A stretch of DNA of 64,000 nt from Thermothelomyces thermophilus ATCC 42464. Lineage: Eukaryota > Ascomycota > Sordariomycetes > Sordariales > Chaetomiaceae. Under the pieces are notes generated by a model, which worked only from the letters and a program-made list of their open reading frames with translations, had not been told where the DNA came from and did no database searches. Shown here piece by piece: positions 21,903 to 33,899 of this stretch; positions within the stretch are counted from its first letter, which is position 1, and each line of letters begins with the position of its first letter. Location of the stretch: positions 4,836,001 through 4,900,000 of the forward strand of contig NC_016472.1 in the NCBI RefSeq assembly GCF_000226095.1, in the 5' to 3' direction. Made by a program: the position numbers and the translations under genes.

Positions 21903-24721
21903 AGCGGTTGTCTTGAACCCCCGCGTTGCATACGGATCTAACTGGCCATCTTTTTTTCTTTTACCGGCCACAGACTGCTTGGTGCTTCATCTCAGTTCAA
22001 GTTGCTTGCTCTGGATTGTTTTCGCAAGGATGGATGTGTCGATGTCGTTGCCATCTCGTTCTATATTCCCGCTTCCTAGTCAAACGGGCTTTCTAGTCAA
22101 CCGGGCTCTCGGCACAGGGCCGAATGAGATTCGATAGATGGTCCTACATAAAGTTAGGTGGTTAATCACGTACAGACAGACAATGACAAAGTTGATACCC
22201 CCGAGCTGCCTCAACCGCTGTCTCACTCACCCAATTCTCATGCGTTCTCTCGCTCTTGGGTTGGCCTTGGCCCTTTTCTCGAAAAGACATCCGAAGCTTG
22301 ACAATCTGCTGTAACTAGTTAGCATTCACTGGCACCAGTTTACGGCACCTCGTTCCGTGCGCGCGACAGAAACAATGGGCTTTAGCTGTGCCAACCGTCA
22401 CAACAATAGGCTCCTAATTACCGTTAGGAAGCTGTGAATGATTGGCCCCCGTTTCAGGCGATGTACAGTACAATTACAGGAAACCAATTTTTTCCAAGTG
22501 GCAAGCTTTGTAGTGGGCAAAGCTACAACTAGTGTACAGTGTCACACCCCCCCAGGCCAAGTCTATTCTATTTCACGGTTCGTCGTCAGGAACAAGTGTC
22601 CCTGCCTATGAGTGTACTGTGTGAGAAAGCAGTCCTTGACTTAAGCAAGCTATTGGATCCAGGGAAGCTTCTTTTGAAGACATGCTGTCCTATCCCGGCT
22701 CGAGGTTCCGCATGTGATGCGAGGTAAAAAGCCGCGAACGGACTGTAAGTCCCTTGCCCCGCCATTGCGGCATGGAACCCACGAGCGTATGTCCGTACAT
22801 AGTGCACCGTACCCCCACAGACCCACTTAGCCTGATCTGCCCTACCGCTTCCCTGGTAATCCTGCTTCGTACGGATGTCGGTACCAAACTGGCTCACCGC
22901 TTTTGCGCACGGATCATGCAAAGTCGCTAAGGTTACAGAAGGTCAAATCGCTAACACAAATCTACAGAGCTTCTGCTATAGTGGTTTTAGTGACTTGACC
23001 CACTATACTTCAGATTGCATGTAGCGCCTTCATTCCGCCGGCCATATTTGGCGGTGAGCCACTTCTGGTGGTATGCCGAGTCCACTACACTCTACGTAAG
23101 TAGTGCAGATGATGACAGATTTCCGTGGTAAATACATAAATTTGAGAAAATTACTATGTCCCTCTATGGTTTCCTCCACTCTCAGTACCACTGTAGCCAG
23201 CCCAAACGGACTGGGCGACCCGTGTGGCAAGCAAACAAAGCTTTGCCGGCTGCTGAGTTGGGAAAGCTCCGGATCCCAGCTCCCATCAGCAGCTCTGAGC
23301 CAATCATGAGACAGTTTTTCTGGGGCAGCATGAGCAGCCCCCCACTTCGTGGGCCGCTTTCCGCGCCCTTGACCGAGTCAAGACACAATCGGTGTCATTC
23401 GCATGCCTCGCTCGCCATGACATTCTACCCCAGTTGCCCGACTACAAATAACCATTCACCAAACCATTCAGGCAGTGGCAGACCACCGCTTGAGGAGGTG
23501 GGGGGGTTGGTGTGTGGGTGAGCGGTAAGCCCATTATCAAAGAGCAGCAGCGCTCCGGCAGCTTGACCGGGGATGGGGGGGGGGGTTTGGAGGAAGAGGC
23601 TAGTGAGACTTAAACTGGGGCTTCGCGTGCGAGCTCTTTTTGCCGCGGCCATCCTATGATCCTATGTACTTGAGTACCTTATCAAGTACACTAAATGTCC
23701 CCGAGCACAGCTCAAGGACGCAAAGATGCGCAGCAATCCTGAAATTGTCCCTCATTCTGGCACGAAGCCTGAACCAAGAACTCCCCAAGCCATGCAGCCA
23801 GTTGTCTTGTCGCTTCTTCCATGCCGAGACCGATTCTATCTGGGCTCAGACTGCTCGTGGCTAAGGCTTCGGCGGTTTTGAGAAAAGCCTGGGTGCGCAC
23901 AGTGCGAGTCTAACCAGTGTTTGACAGTGCCATGTCCCTTGATTGGCATCTACAACACCAATTCCAGGTTGCGGTGCTCGAGACAAAGGAACCTCCCCAA
24001 GGCCAAGGTTGGGGCTCATGACTGGTTCAACAATCTGGAACCCCCAAGACAGCTGCATATGCACCTAGTGTCTTTCGAAGACCTGTGCCTTGTGACAAGT
24101 GATGGCAGAGACCAAGAACTGCTAAATGCCTAGTTAGTAAGCATCTTCGAACGAAACAAAGAGATTTGCCTGGCCACAGCATTGTGCATTGTCTGGAGTC
24201 GAGGTAATCGCCACCTGTACGAGGACAAGTACGTGTACTTATATGTACTTCGTACAATTTGCTTGGTTGGGTCGAGTCGCCAAGTTCACAGGCCCGGGAC
24301 CATGCCTGCCTCCGGTCCCCGCACCCTCCCCGCTCTCCTATTCGAGCTGTCCAGGTCCAGCCATTGTCCAGCTCCCGCCTGAAGGTCATTCATCGCCACC
24401 ACCTACCCTCCTTATTCTTCGAAACACCGCCTGTTACATCTGCCAGAGGAGCTTGGAGCTCTTTCCCCATGACTGCATTCCCTGACCGCGCCTTTTTCAA
24501 GCTTGCTGCCACCAACCGTCAAATGTGACACAGCTTTGGTATCGCAGACCAATTCTGCATCAATTGATACTCCCTCCCTCTTATCCCACCCGGTATCTGA
24601 TAAGATATAGCAGCTGTCTATCGTCAACTTCCCTCACTCAGCACCACCCCCCGTCCCCCCCCCTCTCTTCGACTACTTTACCGTCACTTGGCGGGACCTC
24701 AAATCTTTGTAGACGTGCAAG
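21903..24721. other. 2.8-kb intergenic region, no gene seen
   Basis: Only short scattered frames. A G-run lies at 23,574-23,585. GTAC-type elements occur near 22,460, 23,660-23,690 and 24,225-24,255. Bases 24,400-24,721 are CT-rich and probably form the promoter and leader of the next gene. Confidence 0.5.
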
Positions 24722-26247
24722 ATGCCCCCTAGGTCGTCTCTCACGTCTTCATTTTCAATCACCGATGCGAATAACGAGGTTGTCTGCCCGCTGCGCAATC
24801 AGGATGGCTCCAGCTGCCGGAAGCGCTGTATCGGGGTAAGTAGTCACCAGGCGGTTCTCGTCATGTCGCCACTCGGACCTTTCTCTAAGCGACTTGGAAT
24901 GAGTCCTCTGGAAAATGCATGCTTGTGACTGACGCACCAGGACTTTAGGAGAAGCGTTACCGCTCGATGCAGGAACATATCCGTCGAGCGCACCCGGAGC
25001 ACTACATCGCCAAGCTCCCCGCGACCGAGGAGAGCTTCCTGCTCATGATCAGCACCTCTCCGAGCGATCGATCCCAACCACCCCCAACCTCAGCACCGGC
25101 CCATCATCAGACCAAACCGCCATCGCACAGCTTTCGAAGAGACGAATCCAATGGCTCCAATACGCCACGGAGGTACGACGATTATTCTGGGGGCGCCATG
25201 CTCCCCGCCGCCGCGGCGCTCGCTCAGCTACATAACCATAAGAGCGATTCAGGTTGGGATTCGGATGTGGTGAGTGAACCGTATCATCCCAACGAAAATA
25301 TTCGTACGAGTGCTGACTCCCGGCGCTAGGAATGGCACTCGGACACGGAAGGGGTTAGGCGGCCCAGGTCATCAGTCGAGTTGCCCCCAATACATCTAGC
25401 AACGGCGGACATCATCACCAGTGCGCCCCTCCCCGGTCTCGGTTCCGGCAGGCAGCGCGATCTGCTGCCTTCCATCATGGCCCATTCGCCTCCTGGCCGC
25501 TCATCCACGCTCCCTCCGCTTCACAGGCCTCTGGGCCTCACTCGGCCGCGAAAGCAGTCCATCTCCAAGAGAGCACACCATAGGAGGAGGTCTAAAGGAG
25601 GACCGGACTGGCTCCGTCGGATCCAGAATGACGGTAATTCTGACCTGCTAAAACCCGGAGGCCTAGACAGAAAGGCCCTCTCTGCTGAACCGGCGACAGA
25701 GTATGGTAAGCGCTGGGAGGATTTGATCGATGCAGCGGCTTCGGCAACGGAAGACATAGATGAGGACAGAACTCCAGTGAGTCTCAAGTTCCCTTCGATG
25801 GTCGACCCGCGCCTGACAAGCCAGATGCCCCGATCGCCTGTGTCCATCCAGAGGTCGTCTCTGCCGCCCTTCACCCAACACGCTGTTTCAAATTACCAAG
25901 CATCCCCTCTCCAACGAGCCCTCACCCCTCCGACATACATTCCCGAAGCTCCCGAACCGTTCCCGTCGGTCGAGAGCGGCGAAAGCGGAGACACGTTCCA
26001 TATCGACTCGCGGGGGTTAACGTCTGATTCGTCCCCGAGCTACTCGTCCCAAAACACGCAGATCTACTGCGCCGCCTGCCAAGGCATCTCGCTACTTAGG
26101 GAGTCATACGCCTGCACCGAGTGCATTTGCGGCCTCTGTCAGGCTTGTGTTGATGTTCTGATGGGCGAGCAAGGCGCGCGCAGGAAGTGCCCACGGTGCG
26201 CCACGATCGGGGGCCGCTTCAAGCCATTTCAGCTCGACATTCGGTAG
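24722..26247 (+). CDS. protein with N-terminal C2H2-like and C-terminal Cys-rich (RING-like) zinc clusters
   Basis: Exons 24722-24835, 24949-25269 and 25330-26247 encode 450 residues. Both introns have CTGAC branch points and phase-0 joins. Residues about 20-60 hold a cysteine/histidine cluster (VCPLRN, then SSCRKRC and HIRRAHPEHY) resembling an atypical C2H2 finger. The middle is disordered, Pro/Ser-rich and basic. The last 64 residues hold eleven cysteines in CxxC-type pairs (YCAAC, CTECICGLCQAC, CPRC) and end in GGRFKPFQLDIR. The spacing recalls a RING or related treble-clef fold but lacks a clear histidine, so E3 ligase activity is not claimed. It looks like a conserved uncharacterised Pezizomycotina family. 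Function unknown. Confidence 0.8.
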
Positions 26248-27735
26248 TCACCGGTCGCCTCTTTCACTAACTGGACTCTTGAACAAGATTCTGCCCCCTT
26301 CACCGCTTTACTACTCAATTTTTTCTTATCCCGCACCTATTTTTTTTCCTCCTATGCCTCTCTTAGCATGAGTATGGCGTCACGGTATTTATCGATCTTT
26401 TTCAGATTAGCAGCATAGCTCTGGAGGCCACAACGGAACTCTGACGACCTCGGCGCTTGGCTCGGCGTTTATCAGGCTTGTTTCCCCTATGGGTGGAGGG
26501 GATGAGTTGATCACGACACACTCACGGAACGACCTGTGTCCCTCGTTGTCAAAGGGAAATAACAAGTTTAGGGCGTTGTTTCGCGCTTACACTCAACTCA
26601 TGATACCTCACGGCATTTCCTACCTCTCATTGCTGAGGGGGGCCTTTTTGCATTGGTGGGCAGGGGGCTTATATGGCGTTTTACGTTTTCCTACAAGGGA
26701 GAGATCAATGGGAGGCCTTACGCCCGCGCTGCCTTTGAGCCTACTCCTGGTTGGCGAGAAACGACGGTTTTTGCTTACTTTTTTGTCATCCTTAAGACAT
26801 CTAGCACGTGTTGCGAGGACCTCGTACGGAAGCAGGGCCGCTTCCCAGATATGTCGTCAGCGGTTCGATGGCTGTTGGCGCGCTCCGGCCGCACCACACG
26901 CTCCCTTGCGGATTTTTATGTTGCCATAGTTGCGAGACTGCTTTCTGCTTAACTTAGACATGTTAGGTATACAGTATAGGCTGATAGCTAGATCTTAGCC
27001 TTCGGGAGGTACACATTATGCAGAATTCTCTCTCTCCGCACCTGATCAGACCCCGAAACTCACTAGCCCTCTGCCCTCGTCCAGTGGTTTTCGCATCGGA
27101 TTTGATCACAGTGGACTCCCGGCTGGGCATTACCATTGTGTACAGATGGTAATGGTTACCTGACGGATGGCAGAGGATATTGAGGTTAGTGAGATCGTTT
27201 GGAGACAGGCTGAGCTCTGAGGCTGGACTGTGTAGGAGGCGCTTGCCACAGAGGTCTGGCTGCGGCGGTTGATGAGTTAGGAGGGGGGAGAGCTGCGAGA
27301 CTCAATCATAGGAGCTAATTACGTATCCGTGTCTGGTGCTGCTGATTGTCTGTTCGACGTGTTGGGTCGTCGTCTGTCTTCGCCGTGCCAGCCAGACTGT
27401 AGCCGGAAGAGGGTACGCGCCCCGCCTCAGGGGCGTAGCCGAGGTTCCGTTATGCAGGTGCGAGGCAAAGCTGCCCTTGAGCAAAGGGAATGATTTCCTC
27501 TTCTCGTGCACGACCAGGGCTTTGCCTTTTGATGTATCTGTGCCCGCGCGCCCCGGCGGCTGCGGATGGATAATGACGTCCACCTCTCTAAAGACGGCGT
27601 TGTGCTGGCCGACATTCCAAGGGGTAGTTGTGAGAAGTTGGTGATATCAGCACAGTGGGTGTGGCCTACCGTTGGCGAGGGACGAGTTGCCGCCGTCGGA
27701 TTATGAGGGCATACCGAGCTTTGGCATGGTGTTTT

Positions 27736-27776
<41 letters not shown>

Positions 27777-28384
27777 CATTACTTATGTATTGGAGGGGTT
27801 GGGGGCAGATGCCTGATGCAACCCGGAAGCGAACCACTCACATTAACATGAGTGTTCTGGAGAGCTTTCTGCCTTCGATCGCCTCCCCAAGGCGCGCATA
27901 CCACTTCTGTGAGTCACCTTCAATCAGGCTTGAGCTCTCCAATACGCGAATGCGATTGACGCCCCGTTTCAGGCTCCTGCGCGCCTCCACGCTGAAAAAG
28001 CGGATGATGCCAGGCACGCGCCGCACAGATGCGCGGTTCTAAGTCTTTGTGCATGACCAACAGCGAAATCTGAGGTGCAGAACGCGGGCTTGCTTGGCCG
28101 CAATCGCTTTGAATAGCATCTTGTGTGAATTTCCAAGTCGAGAAGGATCAACTGGAGTCATAAAGGAAAGAAGCCCAACCGCGCTTTCCACTTTGTCCCT
28201 CCTCCCCTTCGACTTTTTAGTTACTCAACGTAAGTTCAGATGATTACTCCGTCTCGACTCTTGCTTTAACGTTGAGACCGCAGTCCATTTACCCCGTCAA
28301 TTCAATTCAAAAGAGCCTTCAACCCAACCCCAGGTGAGCTCACGGACGTCCATTCTTCCAGATCCGGCATAGCAATTCGCCATC
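26248..28384. other. 2.1-kb intergenic region with a long T tract
   Basis: No convincing gene. A 39-bp T run lies at 27,738-27,776. An open frame at 26,489-26,929 follows directly after the upstream gene and has no family-like content. Bases 28,250-28,384 are probably the leader of the next gene. Confidence 0.5.
27738..27776. repeat. poly-T tract (39 bp)
   Basis: Uninterrupted T run. It could be an old minus-strand retroposon tail, but no matching gene fragment or flanking duplication is visible beside it. Confidence 0.85.
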
Positions 28385-29361
28385 ATGGGCACCCGGCATC
28401 TTATCTGGTAAGTCTTTCGTCCCCTTCGCCCCGTGCGCATGCAGTATATTTTCCGTTGCCCTTTGCAGTTGAAGGTCTCAGGCCAACCAGGCACCACGTA
28501 CCTAATACCCGGGAGGGGGGAGTTGGAAAGAGGGAACCAGACGAGGAAGAGAGAAGGGACAGTGAGAGACTGCTCGAAACGGCTAACCACCTGCAGCGTT
28601 TTTTGGAAGGGGAAATGGGTCCTCGCCCAGTACGGTCGTATGTGAGATGCCAGCTCTTTGTTGCCCCGCTACGGCTTAAGCGCCTGCAAAGAAACATGGT
28701 CATCTAACAATGAAGGACAGAGTTTGACGGCTACCCAGAGGGCCAGGGAGTCAAGATCTTCAATTTCCTGTCATATGCCCGCAACATCGACAATCTCAAA
28801 GCCGGCCTGGACCATTACATCTATGAGCCGACCAAGGAGGAGCTTGATGCCATATGGGCAGAGTGCGATGCCTGGGACGAGAATCGGTTGGCCCAGGGTC
28901 TTCCGTACCAACACAACATGTTTGGCATCAATCAGCTTTACCCAAGCCTGGCTCGGGAGACCTCGGCCGGGATTCTTGGTATCATCGCCCGGGCGAGCCA
29001 GACCGGCAGCGAGGATGGCACGGATGGCAGCGCAGGGATGAGAGCGAAGAAGGTTCCTGTGTCGCTGGATCTGGAGTTCGCCAACGAAACCCTGTTTTGC
29101 GAGTGGGCCTATGTTATTGACCTTGACAAGGAGATCTTGGAGATTTACGGCGGAGGCGAGCACAAGCACGATGGCCACAGATTCAAGGATGTCGGCAGCG
29201 AGGATGCGCCTGTGCCTGCCTTCATCTGCTCATTCAGCTTCTCCGAGCTTTACTTGATGAGGAGTGCCGAGGAGTTCCTGGACAAGGTCAGAGAGGCTAT
29301 CGACGAGCAGTCCGGGGCCGACGAACCAAGCGATATCATTGATGGAGAAGGTAACCATTGA
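28385..29361 (+). CDS. conserved unknown protein starting MGTRHL
   Basis: Exons 28385-28407, 28597-28637 and 28721-29361 encode 234 residues. The joins give MGTRHLICVFWKGKWVLAQY and QYGQFDGYPEGQG, a compact N-terminal domain with alternating beta-like strands. Both introns have CTAAC branch points and GTAAGT/GTATGT donors. The middle is helical (FNFLSYARNIDNLKAGLDHY). The C-terminal half has mixed strands (VSLDLEFANETLFCEWAYVID, with a Tyr/Gly patch) and an acidic tail. It resembles fungal hypothetical proteins of the MGTR-x-L-I type; no enzymatic motif is evident. Exon 1 has only 23 coding bases. Confidence 0.82.
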
Positions 29362-31382
29362 GGAGGATATTGACCGACAGGCCAACAACCCAGAGAGCAG
29401 GGCAGAGAGGCAGCCCTAAATCAGTATGGAGCTTAGTATGGAGGCGTATGGGCACTGAGAAATGATTGTTTTTTTTTTTCCCTGCAAGCTATCTGAATGT
29501 GAGCATCGGACCAATACGTTGTTCTTGCGTGGTAGCAAGTGACGCCTACTTCATGGTAACCCTGTATTATCCCCTTTTCTCCCTTTCTCTTGTCTTCTGG
29601 TTTTTTCATCCTTCTTTCTTTATTCTGCCTTTTGTTTCTTTCTGACCTAATTTACACTTCGGGTCGCCATTGATACACTTCTTCCGTACCTGGTGTTAGT
29701 AGGTACGTCCGTATATCATCCATACAGCCCCAATGAGCTGGGCCATATCAAGGAGCTAGCTCCTCTTGGCAAAGAATAAGCTCTCTTGTCCCACCTTGGC
29801 AGGTGGTTCTTGGTCACCTTTTCACCTCACGGCGGCAAGGTCAACTGGAGCCGCAATACAAGAAGGCTTCTCTCGTCGCAGAAGACCGAAATTGCCGAGC
29901 CGCGCCGAGAGCGATCCAGAAGCTTGATGGCGTGGGCAATTTGGATGAATGCCGAAAACCACTCGGGATCCAATCGGATGACGAGCTCGAAAATCATTGG
30001 AGAAACGACACCAAGACCAGTCGGACCGCGAATCCTTACTGCACCTTCTTCTTCCTGACGACCTGAGCAGGGCGCGGGCTGGAACGGCTGCCTTTTGGGT
30101 CGCCCTGCTTCCGCTTGCAACCACAACCCGCAGAAGGCAGAAGCTGGGTGCCGACCGGAGCAACCGTGGCCTTCGGTCCACGAACCAGGTTTGCCCGACG
30201 AACGAGTGAGCCCAATGCAATCTCGACAACCTTGACCCGTTTGTTCACCGCAGTCACTAGCCCCCAATTTAGCCTGCCGAGCCCGTCTCGATCCGCTGCA
30301 AGGAACGCCCCGCCGATCTTCGGCCGTCGGGAGGAGTAAATGGAACACTTCTCTCGCGAGCACAGAGATGGCAGCCCGGTCCGCCATGTAGCAGCGCAGA
30401 TGGCGTAGCGCAGCAAAGCGGGTTAGCCCACGGCCAGATGAAACCCCGACTCGTCAGCTCCCAGGGGCGGGGGGTGGGAAGAGGGAGCTGCTGTGCATTC
30501 TGTCGCGTTCTCGGACTGCCGCGATTTGTTGGGTTGTGCCACCAACCACGTCCACCCCGGTCCTGTGTGTCGATGCCGGTATCCGTGAGACGGGCTTCAG
30601 GCTGCGTACAAAACCCCAACCGGGTCTGTTCCGACCGCCAGCCTACCGGGTCGTTGCAAGGTTGGCTTCTGTTCGGAACGACCAGAAACACAGCCCACCA
30701 TCAGTTGTCTTCGTTCGCTCGCTTTGCTCAGCTTCTGTGATGCACGGCAGGCAGGCGACGGTAATTGCTTGGTCCTGTACTTTCCCTGGGCCAGCGTCGC
30801 GGTGACGGCTCATATCCAACGTCTCACAACCTGGCCTATTTCGGAACGCACCTCGCGGGTCTCTCACGGAATCGCTCGTTTGCTAATGCAGCAGTTATCC
30901 AGACCAAGCCCAAGCAAGAGTAGGCACTCTCTGGAGACGAGAATACTTCACGAAGCTGCTGTCACTCGTTACACACACTCTCGTATCCGCCAGGGAGATC
31001 TAGATCCATTCCAAGAGACCGGGTACTCGGTCTTGCCACTCGTTTGGCGAGTTACACATCGGTCGAGTGAATTTGCTGAGCTGGGCGATCTTGGGGATTC
31101 CTTATAGGGGCCGGACGAAGACACCTTGTGGTCAATCGACAGTCGGCTGCTTGAGCTGCAGCGGCAGCAGTGTTTGCACCACCTCCAGGTTTCGCAGAAG
31201 AAAAGCTGCTCTAGCTCCTCTTTGATCGGAACGCTCGCTGAGCTGACAACAAAGTCATTTGACACCATGACTGGCTATTTCTTCACGTCATGGGAGCTCT
31301 GGGAGGAGATGACCTTCGTATGCCGCACCTAGTCAACCTTCTGGGAGTCAAGCTAGAGCTCTAACCCAGCTAGGTCCTCGCC
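29362..31382. other. 2.0-kb intergenic region, no gene accepted
   Basis: CT-rich 3' flank at 29,460-29,660. Overlapping minus-strand frames at 29,822-30,416 are basic and GC-rich but have no start, domain or intron logic that I can support. Bases 31,100-31,382 probably include the leader of the next gene. Confidence 0.45.
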
Positions 31383-32433
31383 ATGGGGATTGTGTCTGTC
31401 TTTTGCGCAGGTCTAGTCAAGCTTTGGTGGAACAACCGTTTGATGAAGAAAGAGGAACGGCTCGACGCGGAGAAGCGGGCCCGGGTCGAGGAAATGCGCA
31501 AGTCGGGAATTCCAATCAAGCGTGCCAATGCGGTTCCCTTTGGCGTTAGGGCAATTCAAAGCGGTGTCGAGGTCGAAGGGATCTGGATATCTCGGCCGGC
31601 GTCGCTGAACGAGCTGGGAGAGAAGCTAACTTCCTCGACCACACTAGCTGGCGGCAGAGACTCGGACTCGCAGAAAAAGGGGCAAATCTCCTCGGAGGAT
31701 GAGAAGCCGGTCCGGGTGACCACGACAGCAAACCTCGGCTCCAAGCAAAGCCAATCGACCGCTTCCGTCTTGCAAAAGCTCACCGACGCCGAATCGATGG
31801 ACAGCTCGAGCTCGGCCGCGCCCCCCCGTCTCGCAGTTCGCGTACATCAGACAAATGACGCACTCTTCCCGCTCCCCGGGAACGCTAAACGAAGATGCCC
31901 TGCGCCGACTCGAGGGCCGATCCCCCTCACCAATCTGGACCTACGAGACCTATATACCAAGCACTACTACCAAAACCTCCTCTCCACACCCGCCCAACCA
32001 CCCACGCCGCCCCAGCGAGCGGAGCTCGGCGACATCCTCCTTGGCGGACTCGGTGGATTTGCAAGCCCGCTCAGCCAGAAGCACCAGCGGCCGGAGCTAC
32101 GCCTCGTCGCACAGCGCCCAGGTGTACGTGGCAGCGACGGCTCGGTACCCACACGCCCCAGGGCTGCGGCCATGGTCTGACAAGGAAGGGCGTCGTCCGT
32201 CCAACGAGGCGCCGCCGCCTGGCCGGACGTCGAGCGGGTTTTTGGCCTTTTCACCAAAACCAAAGCGACAACACCAACGCCATCAGCAGCAGGGCGAGAC
32301 AGGCGCAAGGTTGAGGTCTGGGTCCGGGTCCGGGTCCGGGCCGAGCCATGAGATGATGGCGATACCCAAACCGACGCTTGGGCCGGGCGAACTGCACTAT
32401 AACAGGGCCTCGAGGAGGAATAATGGGGCGTAA
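31383..32433 (+). CDS. unknown basic/disordered protein gene with an apparent frame break
   Basis: The first part (from 31383) begins MGIVSVFCAGLVKLWWNNRL, a short hydrophobic anchor followed by a charged helix (KKEERLDAEKRARVEEMRK) and the block AVPFGVRAIQSGVEVEGIW. The second part, ending at 32433, is in the +1 frame and contains TLNEDALRRLEGR, WTYETY, SGRSYASSHS and the C-terminal GPGELHYNRASRR. The two halves look like one protein. They can be joined either by one base too many in the C7 run at 31821-31827, or by a 121-nt intron from a weak donor GTGACC at 31716 to the acceptor CGCAG ending at 31836. I cannot decide between these by eye. Family function unknown. The stop codon is 227 bp from the transposon block. 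Confidence 0.6.
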
Positions 32434-32660
32434 TGAGGTCCTTATCTGGCGAGTAGTTCTGGTTGGGGTAAAAGGGGAGGGGGGTGGTGCCGTCGGCGGC
32501 GGAGGCGTTAAGAGAAAGCTATCCTGAGAGCGATGAGCTGGTGCGGATCACAGCCGTTAGGCGAACAGGTTGCAGCAGTCCGTAGCCGTCGGCTCTCATG
32601 AGAGGAGCGGGGAAGGTAGCTCATAGGGGTTGAGGTCGTTTGCTCTTGTGGCGATATTTA
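32434..32660. other. 3' flank up to the transposon block
   Basis: Normal-composition sequence with no RIP-like pattern, ending at the LINE target duplication. Confidence 0.6.
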
Positions 32661-32670
32661 CGATGGAAAA

Positions 32671-32673
<3 letters not shown>
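32661..32673. repeat. LINE target-site duplication, left copy
   Basis: CGATGGAAAATAT. The same 13 bases occur at 60561-60573, on the other side of the 27.9-kb block. Confidence 0.9.

Positions 32674-32714
<41 letters not shown>
32671..32714. repeat. (ATT)n microsatellite = (TAA)n tail of the LINE
   Basis: About 14.5 ATT units, directly after the left target duplication and before the LINE body. On the minus strand it reads (TAA)n at the LINE 3' end, a tail type known from some non-LTR elements such as the I factor. Confidence 0.9.
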
Positions 32715-32727
32715 GTCCTACGCCGTT

Positions 32728-32757
32728 ATGCTAATAAGCATGCCAGAGCCTCTCTGG
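32728..32757 (-). other. two small stem-loops at the LINE 3' end
   Basis: ATGCT-AATA-AGCAT (32728-32741) and CCAGAG-CCT-CTCTGG (32743-32757) lie within 45 bp of the (TAA)n tail. They are candidate recognition structures for the LINE reverse transcriptase. Confidence 0.5.
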
Positions 32758-33899
32758 TTATATACAAAGGAAACCGTGCCTAATAGGCCGGATGAAAACC
32801 TCTGTCCCTCCTTTTAACGCCCAATCCGGAATACTAATACACTACAGAGAAAAGGAGAAGTGGCCAGAATAGCACTATAGAGGCCTTGCCTCCCGGTCTA
32901 GCCTCCTTATGAGGCAGTATTCCGGGAACCTCCCTAGGTCTATTAGCCACTATAGAACCCTCCTTACTAAACGATGGTTATAGGTCCCTATACCCTGTAA
33001 AATAAGGTCTAGGTCCCTTTACGACCGTATTTCCTAGGATTCCTACGTTTAGCTTCTTGGTAGGTTTAGGTACTATATAACTAGGTGCTCTATAGTCTCC
33101 CTCCCCTAGCTATAGGCATAGTAAAGGGTACTAACCCCTAGGACTTAAACCCTAAAAAGGAAGTTATGGAGGCTAATAGCCCCTATATAGGCCTATACTA
33201 GTAAGGAGCTCTAGGCCTTTATTAGGCCCTAGTGCCTTTATAGGCCTTCTTCTATAAAAACTAGATATAAGGGGTCTTTATCTAATATATACTATATCCT
33301 CTTACCGGTTTAGTTAGCCTTTTAATAATTACTTTAACTAGTTACTATAGCTAGTTCTATAGTCTATAGCCTCTTCTATAGGGTCTATAGGGGGGGTAGA
33401 CCCCCTCTATAGCCTTTCTAGACTTATTACTAGACTATCGATCTTACTACCTCTAGGGCTATAGGCTTTAGCTCTTAGCCCCTTGCCCTAGTCTTCCTCT
33501 TCTAGAATCTCTAGCTTAACCTATTATAGGCCTATTAGATAAGAGCCCTTATAAGGACCTAGGAAGCCCCTAGGCCTGCCCTAGTTTATAGGAGTAGCTA
33601 GTTAAGCTTAGCTTTAAAGTTAGCTAGCCTCTTATTAAGATAAAGGTTAAGGGGCGGTACCTAGGCTTCTATTTTGAGGCACCGGATAGGGGTAGCCTTA
33701 TAGGCCTTAGTAACTACTCGAAGGGCCCTATATTAGGCCTTTAATAGTTCCCTAGTAGGGCCTTCTAGCTTACCCCCTGGCTTGGTAGGCTTATGGAAGT
33801 TTAAAGCCCTATAGGTAAAGGCATTATAGATATACTTAGTATAGACCTTATAGGCCTATAGGAGGCTAGGGCCTTAGATCTTTATAATAATCCTAGTTA

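Noticed and set aside
26489-26929. 146-residue plus-strand frame after the zinc-cluster gene
   Set aside because: Translation is not domain-like and competes with another frame at 26,653-26,952; more likely 3' flank.
27738-27776. Poly-T tract as a retroposon tail
   Set aside because: No target duplication and no recognisable retroposed sequence next to it.
29822-30416. Overlapping basic minus-strand frames of 126-186 residues
   Set aside because: No recognisable domain, no supported start, and two frames compete over the same DNA.
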